Positions 1 to 7,183 of a DNA stretch of 11,182 bases are shown here, in pieces (within the stretch, counting starts at the first letter, position 1; the number at the start of each line of letters is the position of its first letter). This DNA is from an uncultured bacterium (GTDB taxonomy: Bacteria > Bacteroidota > Bacteroidia > Bacteroidales > Bacteroidaceae), in contig CAJMSE010000034.1 of NCBI GenBank assembly GCA_905216025.1, forward strand, positions 1-11,182. Direction: 5' to 3'. The notes below the pieces were generated by a model. The model did no database searches. It saw nothing but the letters and a program-made list of their open reading frames with translations, and was not told where the DNA came from. The position numbers and the translations under genes are program-made.

Positions 1-99
1 TCCGTAGCCCGTAAGGGCTTATTCACGTGGATATATGATATTCATATTTCATGGACAAAGACATTCTATTCCCATCCAAAAGCCCTTACGGGCTACGGA
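1..99. repeat. REP-like element: perfect 20-bp inverted repeat
   Basis: Bases 1-20 and 80-99 are exact reverse complements of one another, separated by 59 bases. Each arm is itself a small hairpin: AGCCC, a GTAA turn, then GGGCT. Nested palindromes in an intergenic spacer are the hallmark of REP/BIME elements mobilised by Y1-family (RAYT) transposases. That identification is an inference, and no transposase gene lies in the window. An 11-base direct repeat (GGACAAAGACA) occurs at 53-63 and again at 97-107, straddling the end of the right arm. The left arm begins at base 1, so the element may extend beyond the window. In bases 100-224 I see nothing else I can name. Confidence 0.6.
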
Positions 100-224
100 C
101 AAAGACAAGACCCTGTCCCTACAAGGTTGATGGTATTATCAATCGAAACTATCACCACGATTTTTCTACAGACCCGCCGGAGCCTCATATCCGATACCCG
201 TCTATACCAAAATAAACAATAAAA

Positions 225-282
225 GAAGCGGAGATGCCGCTGCCGATGACATGTCATACCGTGCAGCCTGCATCTCCGCTTC
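225..282 (-). terminator. Terminator of the pectate-lyase-like gene
   Basis: Bases 225-237 and 270-282 form a perfect 13-bp inverted repeat. The 32-base loop holds further pairing (GCTGC with GCAGC) and a 12-base palindrome, ATGACATGTCAT. Read on the minus strand, the hairpin is followed by TTTTATTGTTTATT, giving a U-rich tail. It lies 56 bases past the stop codon of the minus-strand gene that ends at 339, so it most likely ends that transcript. The stem is longer than most intrinsic terminators. Confidence 0.7.
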
Positions 283-338
283 CTGTTAAAACGACTCTTT
301 CAGAGTACTGATATATTCTATATCATGCCGTATTCAGA

Positions 339-3300
339 TTACTTCTTCACGTATTTCTTACCCTTCTGGATATACAGTCCCTTAGCCTCGCCAGCCACGC
401 GGCGGCCGCTCATGTCGTACTTGGGAGCATTTCCTTCTGCGTTAACGCTCACACCGTCAATTGCCGTGTTGACGTTACGTGCATAAATCTTACCTGTCAC
501 GAGAAGTTCGCTCGTATCCCAATACTGTGTTCCCGACGGTTTCTCGGGCAGAATGGTTGCGAAGCCAGTTCCGCTCACGGTCGCGCCGCTGAGGTCGAAC
601 ACCGTGAACTCCTGATCATCGGCAATATCCTCGGCATCTGTCAGGTTGAGATTAAGCACTGCATCGTTGATGATGAACGAGCCGGTGACCTTTATCTTGT
701 TCGACTTAGCTGTCTCTCCATCTGAATACAACGGTATTTCAACGATACCTCCGGCATTTACCGTGCATCCGCCGGTGAGCTTCAGCACATCGCCATTGAT
801 GAGAGTATCGCCGGCAAACACCGTAGCATCTTTGTTCACAGTGACCTTTCCGGCAACGGTTCCCTTGCCTTTCAGCACTGCTTCGGCAGCAACGGTGACG
901 GCACCCTTACCCGAGTTGTTTCCGTTCACGATGAGCTGGCCGCCGTTCACCTTCGTTGTACCGGCATAGTCATTCGTTCCTGTAAGACGCCAGTCGCCTG
1001 TTCCTACCTTAACGATGTTCACAGTACCTGTATATGCCGAACCACCAGGTCCCCAGTTGTTGATTTTTCCGGCAAAGGTCTCGTTCGTATTGGCGCTTCC
1101 AATTGTCCATGTGGTAGTTCTACCCTTTGTGTTCTTTGCTCCTACACCGCCAAGGTATGTTCCGCTGGTGCCGGAAAGACCGCCGAGCGACATCTCGCTG
1201 TCTGTCGTATTCCAGCTTCCGATACGTGCATTACCTGTCAATGTAACTACATAAGAAAAATTGTTCTTGCCCTTATCATAAAGCAACAGAGAGCCTTCTT
1301 TCTCCGATGACACGCCGTTCGCAATCAGACGGCCGGTAAATAAATTCCACTCGGAACTGATATATTCGCGGAGATAAGGTATATTGAGCTGCAATTCGCC
1401 GCTACCGGTAACATTACTCTTGATATAACAATTACGGTTAGGACTGAACTGGGATCTCGTTCCTTCTTTCACTTCTATCGGGAACGAATATGTCTCATCT
1501 CCTTTCGACTCTCCTTTGGTCTTCAAGTGGCCGCCGGCCATCACGAGCTTGGAAGAAGAACCGATACCGGCCTTTGATATATCAGTCGTGCTGAGATACA
1601 TTGTACCGCCGTTCAGGATTGTCGCACCCTTATAACCGAAGAACTTTGTCGTGCCGACAGTGAGCTGACCCTCGCCGCCGAGAGCGAAATCTCCGTCACC
1701 CTCGAATGTTCCGGTCATGGTGATTGTCGCTGCCTTGTTGGCAATGTTAAGCTCGGTCTCACGGTTTATCTTGGCCGCGCGGTTTGTGGAGGTTGACGCT
1801 CCGGTATACTTATACGTTCCGCCGTCGAACAGCCAGTTCTGGGCAAACTCCACGCTTGCACCTATTGCACTCGGTTCGCCACCGTTTTTCAGCGTGTTGA
1901 ACTCAATGACGCCCTCATGCAGCACGGTAGCACCCTTGTAGCTGTTAACCGTGTTGAGTGTCAGAGTGCCTTCGCCGGCTTTGTTCACCGATGTTGAAAC
2001 ACCGCCGATGGAGCCTGTTCCGCTGATGGTCAGGTTCGCATCGCCTTTGACAACTACTGCAGCGGGCTCCACAGCCTGGTCAAGCGTGACGACAGCATCC
2101 TCCGATACGTCGAAGAGCACGGTCTTGCCGTCGGCAAACACGTCGCTGCCGCCGTTCCATCCCTGCGTGGTGTTGTCCCATGATGCAATGTTCTTGTTCC
2201 ATGTGAGGTCCGGCTCATAAGTATCGATATCTATCACGCCGACCTCGAGAGGCCGTGTCGTCATTATCTTTTCCTGGGTATAGTCAGACGTCTTGTCGCC
2301 GGCAAAGGCACGGAGACGTACGGTGTATTGCGTGCCGGGCTCCAATTTGGAGACTGTAAAGGTCGTGGCATTGGCACCGGTGCGGCCTACCTCCTCGAAG
2401 CTGTCGCCCTTCTTTACCTCTATTGCAAATCCTTCCTCTCCGTAAGTATAGTCGCGCCATTCTATTCTCAGCATCGTTGTGGTGGCCGCAGCCAGCTCCA
2501 CACACATCGGAGTGCGCAGGAAATAGTCGCGGTCTTCCACCGTTATGCTGTTGATATAGTTCTCTATATTGGCATATCCGTTGGCAGCTTTCACCATGGC
2601 ATCGTTCTTGTTCGGGTCTGTTCCGTTGGCCGTCTCCCACTCGTCGGGCATTCCGTCGCCATCGGTGTCCACGCGCTTCTCGCCTCCCCATACGGTCCAC
2701 GTGTCGGGAGCACCGTACACCAGGTTTTCCTCGTTTGATATGAGCTCGCCCTTCTTGCCGAACGACATCACCTCATCTATCATGTAATAGTCTGAGTAGT
2801 CACGGTAAGGCAGCGAAGCGCCGACTGTGGGCAACAGGTTCTCGATGAGCGTATTGCCGGGGAACTTCTCCAGTTCAGGATAGTCGTAGGGTGTAGACTG
2901 GCGGTCGGAAGCCGAGTAGTCAGTGACCAATACCGGGTCGAACACGCCGTCCATGTTGCGGTCCTGCCAGTTGTCGTCGCCGTAGAAATGGAAGTTTGAG
3001 TTACCGCCCGTGAAAGCGGCTCCACCCTTTGCCGGGCCGTTAATGAAGAGATTGCTCTCTATGTTACAGTACGACTGCCCCTCAGAGTCGCCTCCCATGA
3101 TGTAAGCACCGTTCGACCAGTTGTACACGATGTTGTTCACATACTGGTTCTTGCCCTTCACCTTGTTGTTACGCGTAGAGTTGTCGCAGTACAGGTTGCG
3201 GTAGAGCGTGATGTTGTTGCTCTGCATCAGTCCGCCGGCTGAGTGGTCCATGAGACCCTGTCCCATGATAGAGTTCGAGATAGTGATGTTCTCCGGGTTC

Positions 3301-3806
3301 GTGCCCTTGCCGTCGGGGTTGATAGAGAATGTCTCGTCACATCCCCAAGAGAACGAGCAATGGTCGAAGATCATGTTCGTTCCGTTTGCTATTCCGGCAG
3401 CATCCTTGCCCGAATCACCCTTATGTCCCATGCGGAAACGCATGTAACGGACGATGATGTTGTTGGCACCCGAGAACGACACGCCGTTGCCATAGACGGT
3501 GATTCCCTCGCCCGGGGCTGTCTGTCCGGCAACGTAGAGGTTGTTCTTGAAGACAATCCTGCTGCTGATTTTAATCACTCCGGCCACGTCGAACACGATG
3601 ATACGGTTCGGCTGGCTCACGGCATCGCGGAGCGAACCGGCGCCGCTGTCGTTAAGGTTAGTCACATGATACACCGTACCAGCACGTCCGCCGGTGGCGA
3701 AACGTCCCCATCCCTGGGCGCCGGGGAAGGCCAGCTGCTGGGCATTGGTGCTTAGGCTGCCGCACACAAGCAGCGCGCCTAACATTAAAGTTGTCTTAGC
3801 TTTCAT
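339..3806 (-). CDS. Secreted PL1 pectate-lyase-like protein with FnIII and autotransporter-type repeats
   Basis: A 1155-residue exported protein, probably a pectin or related polyuronate lyase acting by calcium-dependent beta-elimination. Residues 1-22 form a signal peptide, with likely cleavage after TNA. Residues 25-330 carry a PL1 parallel beta-helix signature: FPGAQGWGRFATGGR, VTNLNDSGAGSLRDA, IVRYMRFRMG, then DHCSFSWGCDE, which probably supplies calcium ligands. Arg212 in STRNNKVKG is the best candidate catalytic arginine. A Ca-binding loop (DTDGDGMPDEWE) lies at 380-391 and an FnIII-like domain at about 433-517. Residues 600-965 hold at least three autotransporter-associated beta-strand repeats, clearest at 612-637, 710-739 and 936-963. 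The tail (1129-1155, MSGRRV, then GLYIQKGKKYVKK) resembles Prevotella C-terminal sorting signals, suggesting type IX export. It has its own promoter and terminator, with no SusC/SusD neighbours visible. The start at 3806 fits the signal peptide. Substrate is uncertain. Confidence 0.85.
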   Translation of the reverse strand: MKAKTTLMLGALLVCGSLSTNAQQLAFPGAQGWGRFATGGRAGTVYHVTNLNDSGAGSLRDAVSQPNRIIVFDVAGVIKISSRIVFKNNLYVAGQTAPGEGITVYGNGVSFSGANNIIVRYMRFRMGHKGDSGKDAAGIANGTNMIFDHCSFSWGCDETFSINPDGKGTNPENITISNSIMGQGLMDHSAGGLMQSNNITLYRNLYCDNSTRNNKVKGKNQYVNNIVYNWSNGAYIMGGDSEGQSYCNIESNLFINGPAKGGAAFTGGNSNFHFYGDDNWQDRNMDGVFDPVLVTDYSASDRQSTPYDYPELEKFPGNTLIENLLPTVGASLPYRDYSDYYMIDEVMSFGKKGELISNEENLVYGAPDTWTVWGGEKRVDTDGDGMPDEWETANGTDPNKNDAMVKAANGYANIENYINSITVEDRDYFLRTPMCVELAAATTTMLRIEWRDYTYGEEGFAIEVKKGDSFEEVGRTGANATTFTVSKLEPGTQYTVRLRAFAGDKTSDYTQEKIMTTRPLEVGVIDIDTYEPDLTWNKNIASWDNTTQGWNGGSDVFADGKTVLFDVSEDAVVTLDQAVEPAAVVVKGDANLTISGTGSIGGVSTSVNKAGEGTLTLNTVNSYKGATVLHEGVIEFNTLKNGGEPSAIGASVEFAQNWLFDGGTYKYTGASTSTNRAAKINRETELNIANKAATITMTGTFEGDGDFALGGEGQLTVGTTKFFGYKGATILNGGTMYLSTTDISKAGIGSSSKLVMAGGHLKTKGESKGDETYSFPIEVKEGTRSQFSPNRNCYIKSNVTGSGELQLNIPYLREYISSEWNLFTGRLIANGVSSEKEGSLLLYDKGKNNFSYVVTLTGNARIGSWNTTDSEMSLGGLSGTSGTYLGGVGAKNTKGRTTTWTIGSANTNETFAGKINNWGPGGSAYTGTVNIVKVGTGDWRLTGTNDYAGTTKVNGGQLIVNGNNSGKGAVTVAAEAVLKGKGTVAGKVTVNKDATVFAGDTLINGDVLKLTGGCTVNAGGIVEIPLYSDGETAKSNKIKVTGSFIINDAVLNLNLTDAEDIADDQEFTVFDLSGATVSGTGFATILPEKPSGTQYWDTSELLVTGKIYARNVNTAIDGVSVNAEGNAPKYDMSGRRVAGEAKGLYIQKGKKYVKK

Positions 3807-3841
3807 TTATAAAGATTAATCAATTAAATAGTTCTAACTCG

Positions 3842-3849
3842 CAAATATA
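3842..3849 (-). promoter_or_regulatory. Bacteroidetes -7 box for the lyase gene
   Basis: On the minus strand this reads TATATTTG, an exact match to the Bacteroidetes -7 consensus TAnnTTTG. It lies about 36 bases upstream of the lyase ATG, leaving an A/T-rich leader of about 30 bases without a Shine-Dalgarno. I see no good TTG at the -33 position. That region falls inside the upstream terminator stem. Confidence 0.6.
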
Positions 3850-3851
3850 CT

Positions 3852-3894
3852 AAAAAACCGCAATAAACGTCTATTCGTCAGACATTTATCGCGG
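3852..3894 (-). terminator. Intrinsic terminator of the pyrK-pyrD transcript
   Basis: Bases 3858-3872 pair with 3880-3894 at 13 of 15 positions around a 7-base loop. On the minus strand the stem is followed directly by six T residues (3857-3852), a textbook intrinsic terminator. It lies about 85 bases beyond the pyrD stop codon. The T-tract ends only two bases before the -7 box of the next gene. The intervening sequence also holds a short GC-rich hairpin at 3955-3969 (GCGCAT and ATGCGC arms). Confidence 0.85.
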
Positions 3895-3978
3895 CTTTAC
3901 ATCAAATATTCGGGAAAAGACACGGCTGGCGGCGGACTACATCCGCGCACTGCCGCGCATGCGATGCGCACGCCGCGC

Positions 3979-4890
3979 CTACTTCATCACACCTGTAATC
4001 TCGCTCACCGAGCTGCATCCGTGGGCATCGAGCCAGCTGTCGATGCCGTCGCGCACCTTTATCGTCACGGCCGGATCCACGAAGTTGGCCGTGCCTATCT
4101 CTATGGCGGAGGCTCCGGCCATGATGAACTCGATGGCATCCTCGGCCGTGCTGATGCCGCCGAGGCCTATGACGGGGATGCTGACAGCACGCGCCGTCTG
4201 CCACACCATGCGCAGGGCGACGGGCTTCACGGCCGGACCACTGAGTCCGCCGGTTCCGATGCTCAGGCGGTGACAACGGCGCTCGATGTCTATCGACATG
4301 CCCATGAGCGTGTTGATGAGCGACACGCAGTCGGCACCCTCGGCCTCGCAGGCACGGGCAATGTCGGCGATGCTCGTCACGTTGGGCGACAGCTTCACGA
4401 TGAGGGTCTTGCCGTAGCGGCGGCGCACGGCGCGGACAACGCCCGCGGCACCCTCGCAGGTGACGCCGAAGGCCATGCCGCCGTCCTTCACGTTGGGGCA
4501 CGATATGTTCAGCTCGATGGCCGGAATGCGGTCGAGGGCGTCGATGCGGGCGGCGCACTCGGCGTAGTCGTCGGGCGACGAGCCGCTCACGTTGACAATC
4601 ATATTCGTGTCGATATCCTTTATCTGCGGGTAGATGTGCTCGCAGAAATAGTCTACGCCCTTGTTCTGCAGGCCCACGCAGTTGAGCATTCCGTGGGCCG
4701 TCTCGGCCATACGGGGATAGTCGTTGCCCTCGCGGGGCTTCAGGGTGGTGCCCTTCACGATGATGCCGCCGATGCCGTCGAGGGGCACGAAGTCGGCAAA
4801 CTCGAGGCCATAGCCGAACGTTCCGGATGCCGTCATCACGGGATTTTTCAGTTCCAGCCCGTCACTTATCTTCACATTTAAAGCTGCCAT
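3979..4890 (-). CDS. pyrD: Dihydroorotate dehydrogenase, class 1B catalytic subunit
   Basis: This 303-residue FMN enzyme oxidises dihydroorotate to orotate in de novo pyrimidine synthesis. It is cytosolic and works as a PyrD2-PyrK2 complex that passes electrons to NAD+. Visible motifs are Lys46 in VKGTTL, LNCVGLQN at 69-76, NISCPN at 128-133 with Cys131 as the class 1 catalytic base (class 2 enzymes use Ser), Lys166 in VKLSPN, and the FMN phosphate-binding GGISTAED (244-251) and GTANF (266-270). The length is normal for PyrD type B. The ATG at 4890 sits inside the end of pyrK, a 13-base overlap that suggests translational coupling. The preceding pyrK confirms class 1B rather than 1A. The gene is GC-rich with few rare features. 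Confidence 0.96.
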   Translation of the reverse strand: MAALNVKISDGLELKNPVMTASGTFGYGLEFADFVPLDGIGGIIVKGTTLKPREGNDYPRMAETAHGMLNCVGLQNKGVDYFCEHIYPQIKDIDTNMIVNVSGSSPDDYAECAARIDALDRIPAIELNISCPNVKDGGMAFGVTCEGAAGVVRAVRRRYGKTLIVKLSPNVTSIADIARACEAEGADCVSLINTLMGMSIDIERRCHRLSIGTGGLSGPAVKPVALRMVWQTARAVSIPVIGLGGISTAEDAIEFIMAGASAIEIGTANFVDPAVTIKVRDGIDSWLDAHGCSSVSEITGVMK

Positions 4891-5654
4891 AATAGTTTGT
4901 TTATGTTAAACACCGGTCCGTTCTTGCACACACACAGGTTGCCCTCGTCTGTCTTCTCCACGCAGCACAGGCAGGCGCCGAGGCCGCAGGCCATCATGTT
5001 CTCGAGCGAGGCCTCGCATTCGATGCCCGCACCGGCGGCATGGCGCGCCACGGCCACCATCATGGGCTTGGGCCCGCACGTGGCAATGCGGTCGAAACGC
5101 TCCGTCGAGAGCACGGAGTGGTTGGTGACGAAACCGCGCTCGCCGGCCGAACCGTCCTCGGTGGTGATGCACACGCGGCCGAACCGCTCAAAGCGGTCTA
5201 TGAGAAGCAGGTCTGCCTCACGGCGCGCACCGAGCAGGAACGTGGGCTCGCAACCCATGCGGCGCATCTCGGCTCCCATATAGAGCAGCGGGGCCACACC
5301 GACACCGCCGCCGACGAGGAGCACGCGCTCCGACGGCGCGGCAGGCATGGTGAAGCCGTTGCCGAGGGGCAGCACGCAGTTGAGCGTGTCGCCGGCCTGC
5401 ACGGAGCCTATAGCGCGGGTGCCGTCGCCGATCATGGCGACGAGAAGCCACAGCTCGTTGGCCTCGCGATCTACGAAGTTTATAGATATGGGGCGGCGCA
5501 GATAGGTGTCCGGCGTGCCGTCGGCGCGCACCTCCACAAACTGCCCGGGCATCATCTCGGGCAGCGGGGCGTCCGACGTGAGCCGTATCAGGGCATACTT
5601 GCCGTTCAGCTTCTCCACAGCCCTCACTGTAAGGTCGAGGATGTATTTCTTCAT
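4878..5654 (-). CDS. pyrK: Dihydroorotate dehydrogenase electron-transfer subunit
   Basis: The 258-residue iron-sulfur flavoprotein partner of PyrD, carrying electrons from FMN through a [2Fe-2S] cluster and FAD to NAD+. From the N-terminus it has a ferredoxin-reductase-type FAD domain with LRRPISI at about 52-58, an NAD-binding domain with GGGVGVAPLLY from about 115, CGPKPMM at about 193-199, and a C-terminal cluster domain. Cys223, Cys228, Cys231 and Cys243 have the C-x4-C-x2-C-x(n)-C-x2-GPVF arrangement of PyrK. An upstream in-frame ATG at 5699 would add 15 polar residues (MAVPETARQSKNNDN) outside the family fold. I chose MKKYILDL at 5654 as the start because it opens the FAD domain. pyrK is first in the operon and overlaps pyrD. 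Confidence 0.93.
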   Translation of the reverse strand: MKKYILDLTVRAVEKLNGKYALIRLTSDAPLPEMMPGQFVEVRADGTPDTYLRRPISINFVDREANELWLLVAMIGDGTRAIGSVQAGDTLNCVLPLGNGFTMPAAPSERVLLVGGGVGVAPLLYMGAEMRRMGCEPTFLLGARREADLLLIDRFERFGRVCITTEDGSAGERGFVTNHSVLSTERFDRIATCGPKPMMVAVARHAAGAGIECEASLENMMACGLGACLCCVEKTDEGNLCVCKNGPVFNINKLLWQL

Positions 5655-5815
5655 ATTATCATTGTTTTTTGATTGTCTTGCTGTCTCCGGCACGGCCATC
5701 CGGACGGTATATCACTTACCGTACGCCGGCTTATACATTGTCATATAGTGGCATATACATATTATATAATAGCGTCGGCGCAAATGCGCACATGCCGTTG
5801 GACGATGCAAAGATA
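5655..5815 (-). promoter_or_regulatory. Putative pyrK-pyrD promoter and structured leader
   Basis: A -7-like box, TATCTTTG on the minus strand, lies at 5808-5815 and would give a leader of about 145 bases. I see no TTG at the -33 position, so the promoter call rests on one box. The leader can form a hairpin at 5700-5729: ACGGTA (5704-5709) pairs with TACCGT (5717-5722), and CCGG pairs with CCGG outside an internal loop. A second short stem sits at 5778-5789 (GCGCA and TGCGC). The hairpin abuts the alternative upstream ATG of pyrK. I do not see a PyrR-binding consensus or a leader terminator, so regulation by this structure is conjecture. Confidence 0.4.
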
Positions 5816-5972
5816 ACACTTTTTGACGACAGTAGCGCCATACAGCCACGCAATTAGCGGCCTGAAGCAGCTATTTTTATATCCGGCATGGCAACTGGAA
5901 ACAATATGTAAGGAAGATGCAAACCACCGGCAAGGCGGCCGCAAACAGTTTACGGAATTCTCACCTGGCCTA
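5816..5972. other. Intergenic spacer without a recognisable gene
   Basis: This is part of the 614-base gap between pyrK and the HTH regulator. Short ORFs cross it on both strands, but none has a promoter, a family motif or plausible composition. A weak stem (TAGC and GCTA around 5855-5873) followed by TTTTTA on the plus strand is too short to call a terminator. Confidence 0.4.
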
Positions 5973-6110
5973 CGTAACGGTGTTACTAACGGTTAGGTAA
6001 CGATGTTACGTGCCACGGGTAACGATGTTACGCGCCACGGGTTACGATGTTACGCGCCACGGGTTACGATGCGACGCGCCACGGGTTACGATGCGACGCG
6101 CCACGGGTAA
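5973..6110. repeat. Array of 22-bp tandem repeats with decaying GTAAC-NNN-GTTAC core
   Basis: Five contiguous 22-bp units occupy 5996-6017, 6018-6039, 6040-6061, 6062-6083 and 6084-6105. A diverged copy precedes them (about 5973-5995) and the first few bases of a sixth follow (6106-6110). Units 1 and 2 read GGTAACGATGTTACG then YGCCACG, and contain the inverted repeat GTAAC-GAT-GTTAC. In unit 3 the left half becomes GTTAC. In units 4 and 5 the right half becomes GCGAC as well, so the dyad is lost progressively from left to right. The 22-bp period is about two helical turns. It lies just downstream of the HTH gene's terminator. Operators for a dimeric protein, a structural array or slippage-generated DNA are all possible. 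Confidence 0.9.
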
Positions 6111-6130
6111 CACGACAGGGACTTTCGGAC

Positions 6131-6175
6131 AGAAAAATAAAGGGCAACCCGGCCGCAACGGATGGGTTACCCTTT
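6131..6175 (-). terminator. Intrinsic terminator of the HTH regulator gene
   Basis: Bases 6139-6150 pair with 6164-6175 over 12 bp. The only irregular position is a G-U wobble in minus-strand RNA. On the minus strand the stem runs into a tail containing ATTTTT (6138-6133). It lies about 95 bases past the HTH stop codon and separates that transcript from the 22-bp repeat array. Confidence 0.8.
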
Positions 6176-6268
6176 GGATGATATCAAGATTGAGGCGTAT
6201 CAAAAAACACGGGTCTGAAAACCTACCGGAGAGAATCCGCCGGCATACTGCAAGCTACGCCAAGATGT

Positions 6269-6739
6269 TCACTTGCCTTTAGAAGGCACAAACGTTTCAT
6301 ACGTAAGGTCGTCGAAGTAGATTTTAATTTCGGTGATCTTACGTTGCGGCCTGTCAATATATTTTATCTCTTCACGGACCGTTTCCGGACGTGTAGTTCT
6401 TACACTATTGGCCGAAGAGGCCGCCGGCTGACTGAAAAGTGGGGCAGGGTCTGCCTGATCGTCAAACGCAAGGGCTATCTCCATGCCTCCGTTATCAGCC
6501 GGAGAGGGGGCGTCGGCCTGCACGCCGGGCTCCATAAACATGCTGCCCGAACCGAACATAAGCCAGTCTGTGTTTATGTTGGGTATTTTCTTTTTTATCG
6601 CTTCGACGATGTTGAGGGTGGGACGGGTGCGCCCGTTGAAGATACTGCTAAGCGAGGCGGGCGACATTTCGATGAACTGTGCGAACACTTGCTGGGTCAT
6701 GTGCTGAGCCTCCATTATCTGCCTGATTCTATCTTTCAT
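6269..6739 (-). CDS. XRE-family helix-turn-helix transcriptional regulator
   Basis: A 156-residue cytoplasmic DNA-binding protein. Residues 1-63 form a Cro/C1-type HTH: TQQVFAQFIEMS (15-26) gives helix 2, and SPASLSSIFNGR (26-37) the turn and recognition helix, followed by RPTLNIVEAIKKKIPNINTDWLMFGSG. A low-complexity, acidic and Ala/Pro/Ser-rich linker follows at about 70-120. The C-terminus (123-152, IKYIDRPQRKITEIKIYFDD) is strongly patterned and looks like a conserved beta-type tail. I believe this arrangement recurs as a stand-alone regulator in Bacteroidales, but its target is unknown to me. It is monocistronic, with promoter, leader hairpin and terminator. Its neighbour on the upstream side is the AT-rich spacer, which could hold operators. 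A prophage-type repressor is less likely, because no phage genes are nearby. Confidence 0.88.
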   Translation of the reverse strand: MKDRIRQIMEAQHMTQQVFAQFIEMSPASLSSIFNGRTRPTLNIVEAIKKKIPNINTDWLMFGSGSMFMEPGVQADAPSPADNGGMEIALAFDDQADPAPLFSQPAASSANSVRTTRPETVREEIKYIDRPQRKITEIKIYFDDLTYETFVPSKGK

Positions 6740-6758
6740 AACCGTGATATTGCTGTTA

Positions 6759-6774
6759 GGGGGCTTTTGCCCCC
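6759..6774 (-). promoter_or_regulatory. GC-rich leader hairpin ahead of the HTH gene
   Basis: GGGGGC (6759-6764) and GCCCCC (6769-6774) form a perfect 6-bp G/C stem closed by a four-base loop. It sits 19 bases upstream of the HTH start codon and within the transcript predicted from the promoter at 6792-6822. It lacks a U-tract on the minus strand, so it is not a terminator. It could protect the 5' end or limit ribosome access. Confidence 0.5.
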
Positions 6775-6791
6775 GATTTTCTTTGCGTTTA

Positions 6792-6822
6792 CAAAGTTAA
6801 AGCTTTTTTCTTGGATACGCAA
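6792..6822 (-). promoter_or_regulatory. Promoter of the HTH regulator gene
   Basis: On the minus strand TTG (6822-6820), a 20-base spacer and TAACTTTG (6799-6792) match the Bacteroidetes pattern TTTG-N19-21-TAnnTTTG. Transcription would start near 6785, giving a leader of about 45 bases that includes the 6759-6774 hairpin. Confidence 0.7.
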
Positions 6823-6966
6823 CAATTGTTGATTGAATTTTAATAAGTAATCTTTGGGTTTGTGTTTTCATATTTATAAATCTACATTTAGCAACCCGTC
6901 GCCTTTCCGGTTTAGGTTTACAAACCGCAATTAAGATATCAATATCGCAACAAAGGTTTTGTAAAG

Positions 6967-7004
6967 GGCTTTTAACTAACTATTTGGCTTTTAACAGGCT
7001 ATTT
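6967..7004. repeat. 19-bp tandem duplication
   Basis: Two adjacent 19-base units, 6967-6985 and 6986-7004, both begin GGCTTTTAAC and end CTATTT, differing only at three central positions. ACAAAGG occurs on either side (about 6953 and 7011). The pair could be iteron-like protein-binding sites or a simple duplication. Confidence 0.7.
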
Positions 7005-7183
7005 GCTGTAACAAAGGCTTGAACGGCCGATTTTTTAATTAAATATATAAAAAAGAGGAGCTTTTACGAGCAAAAAGCATCAATATTTTAATATAATTAA
7101 TTGGTCTTTAGATATTTATAGGTAGATAAAAGAAACTGGATGTTTATTGATTTAGAAACTCGAAAGGTTGGTTTTGACTTTTG

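Noticed and set aside
3964..4881. A 305-codon plus-strand ORF, and a 218-codon minus-strand ORF in another frame (3902-4558)
   Set aside because: Both are shadows of the GC-rich pyrD gene, with His/Arg/Ala-rich composition and no recognisable domain.
5655..5699. A 15-residue N-terminal extension of PyrK from ATG 5699
   Set aside because: The added residues are polar and lie outside the FAD domain, while MKKYILDL at 5654 matches the usual family start.
5762..5944. A 60-codon minus-strand ORF upstream of pyrK
   Set aside because: It spans the putative pyr promoter, is Cys/Arg/Trp-rich without pattern, and has no promoter of its own.
5996..6105. CRISPR array
   Set aside because: The repeats are directly contiguous with no unique spacers, and no cas genes are present.
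6010..6282. A 90-codon plus-strand ORF through the 22-bp array
   Set aside because: The 22-base period is not a multiple of three, so the peptide changes frame relative to each repeat. The ORF also runs through the HTH terminator and overlaps the end of the HTH gene.
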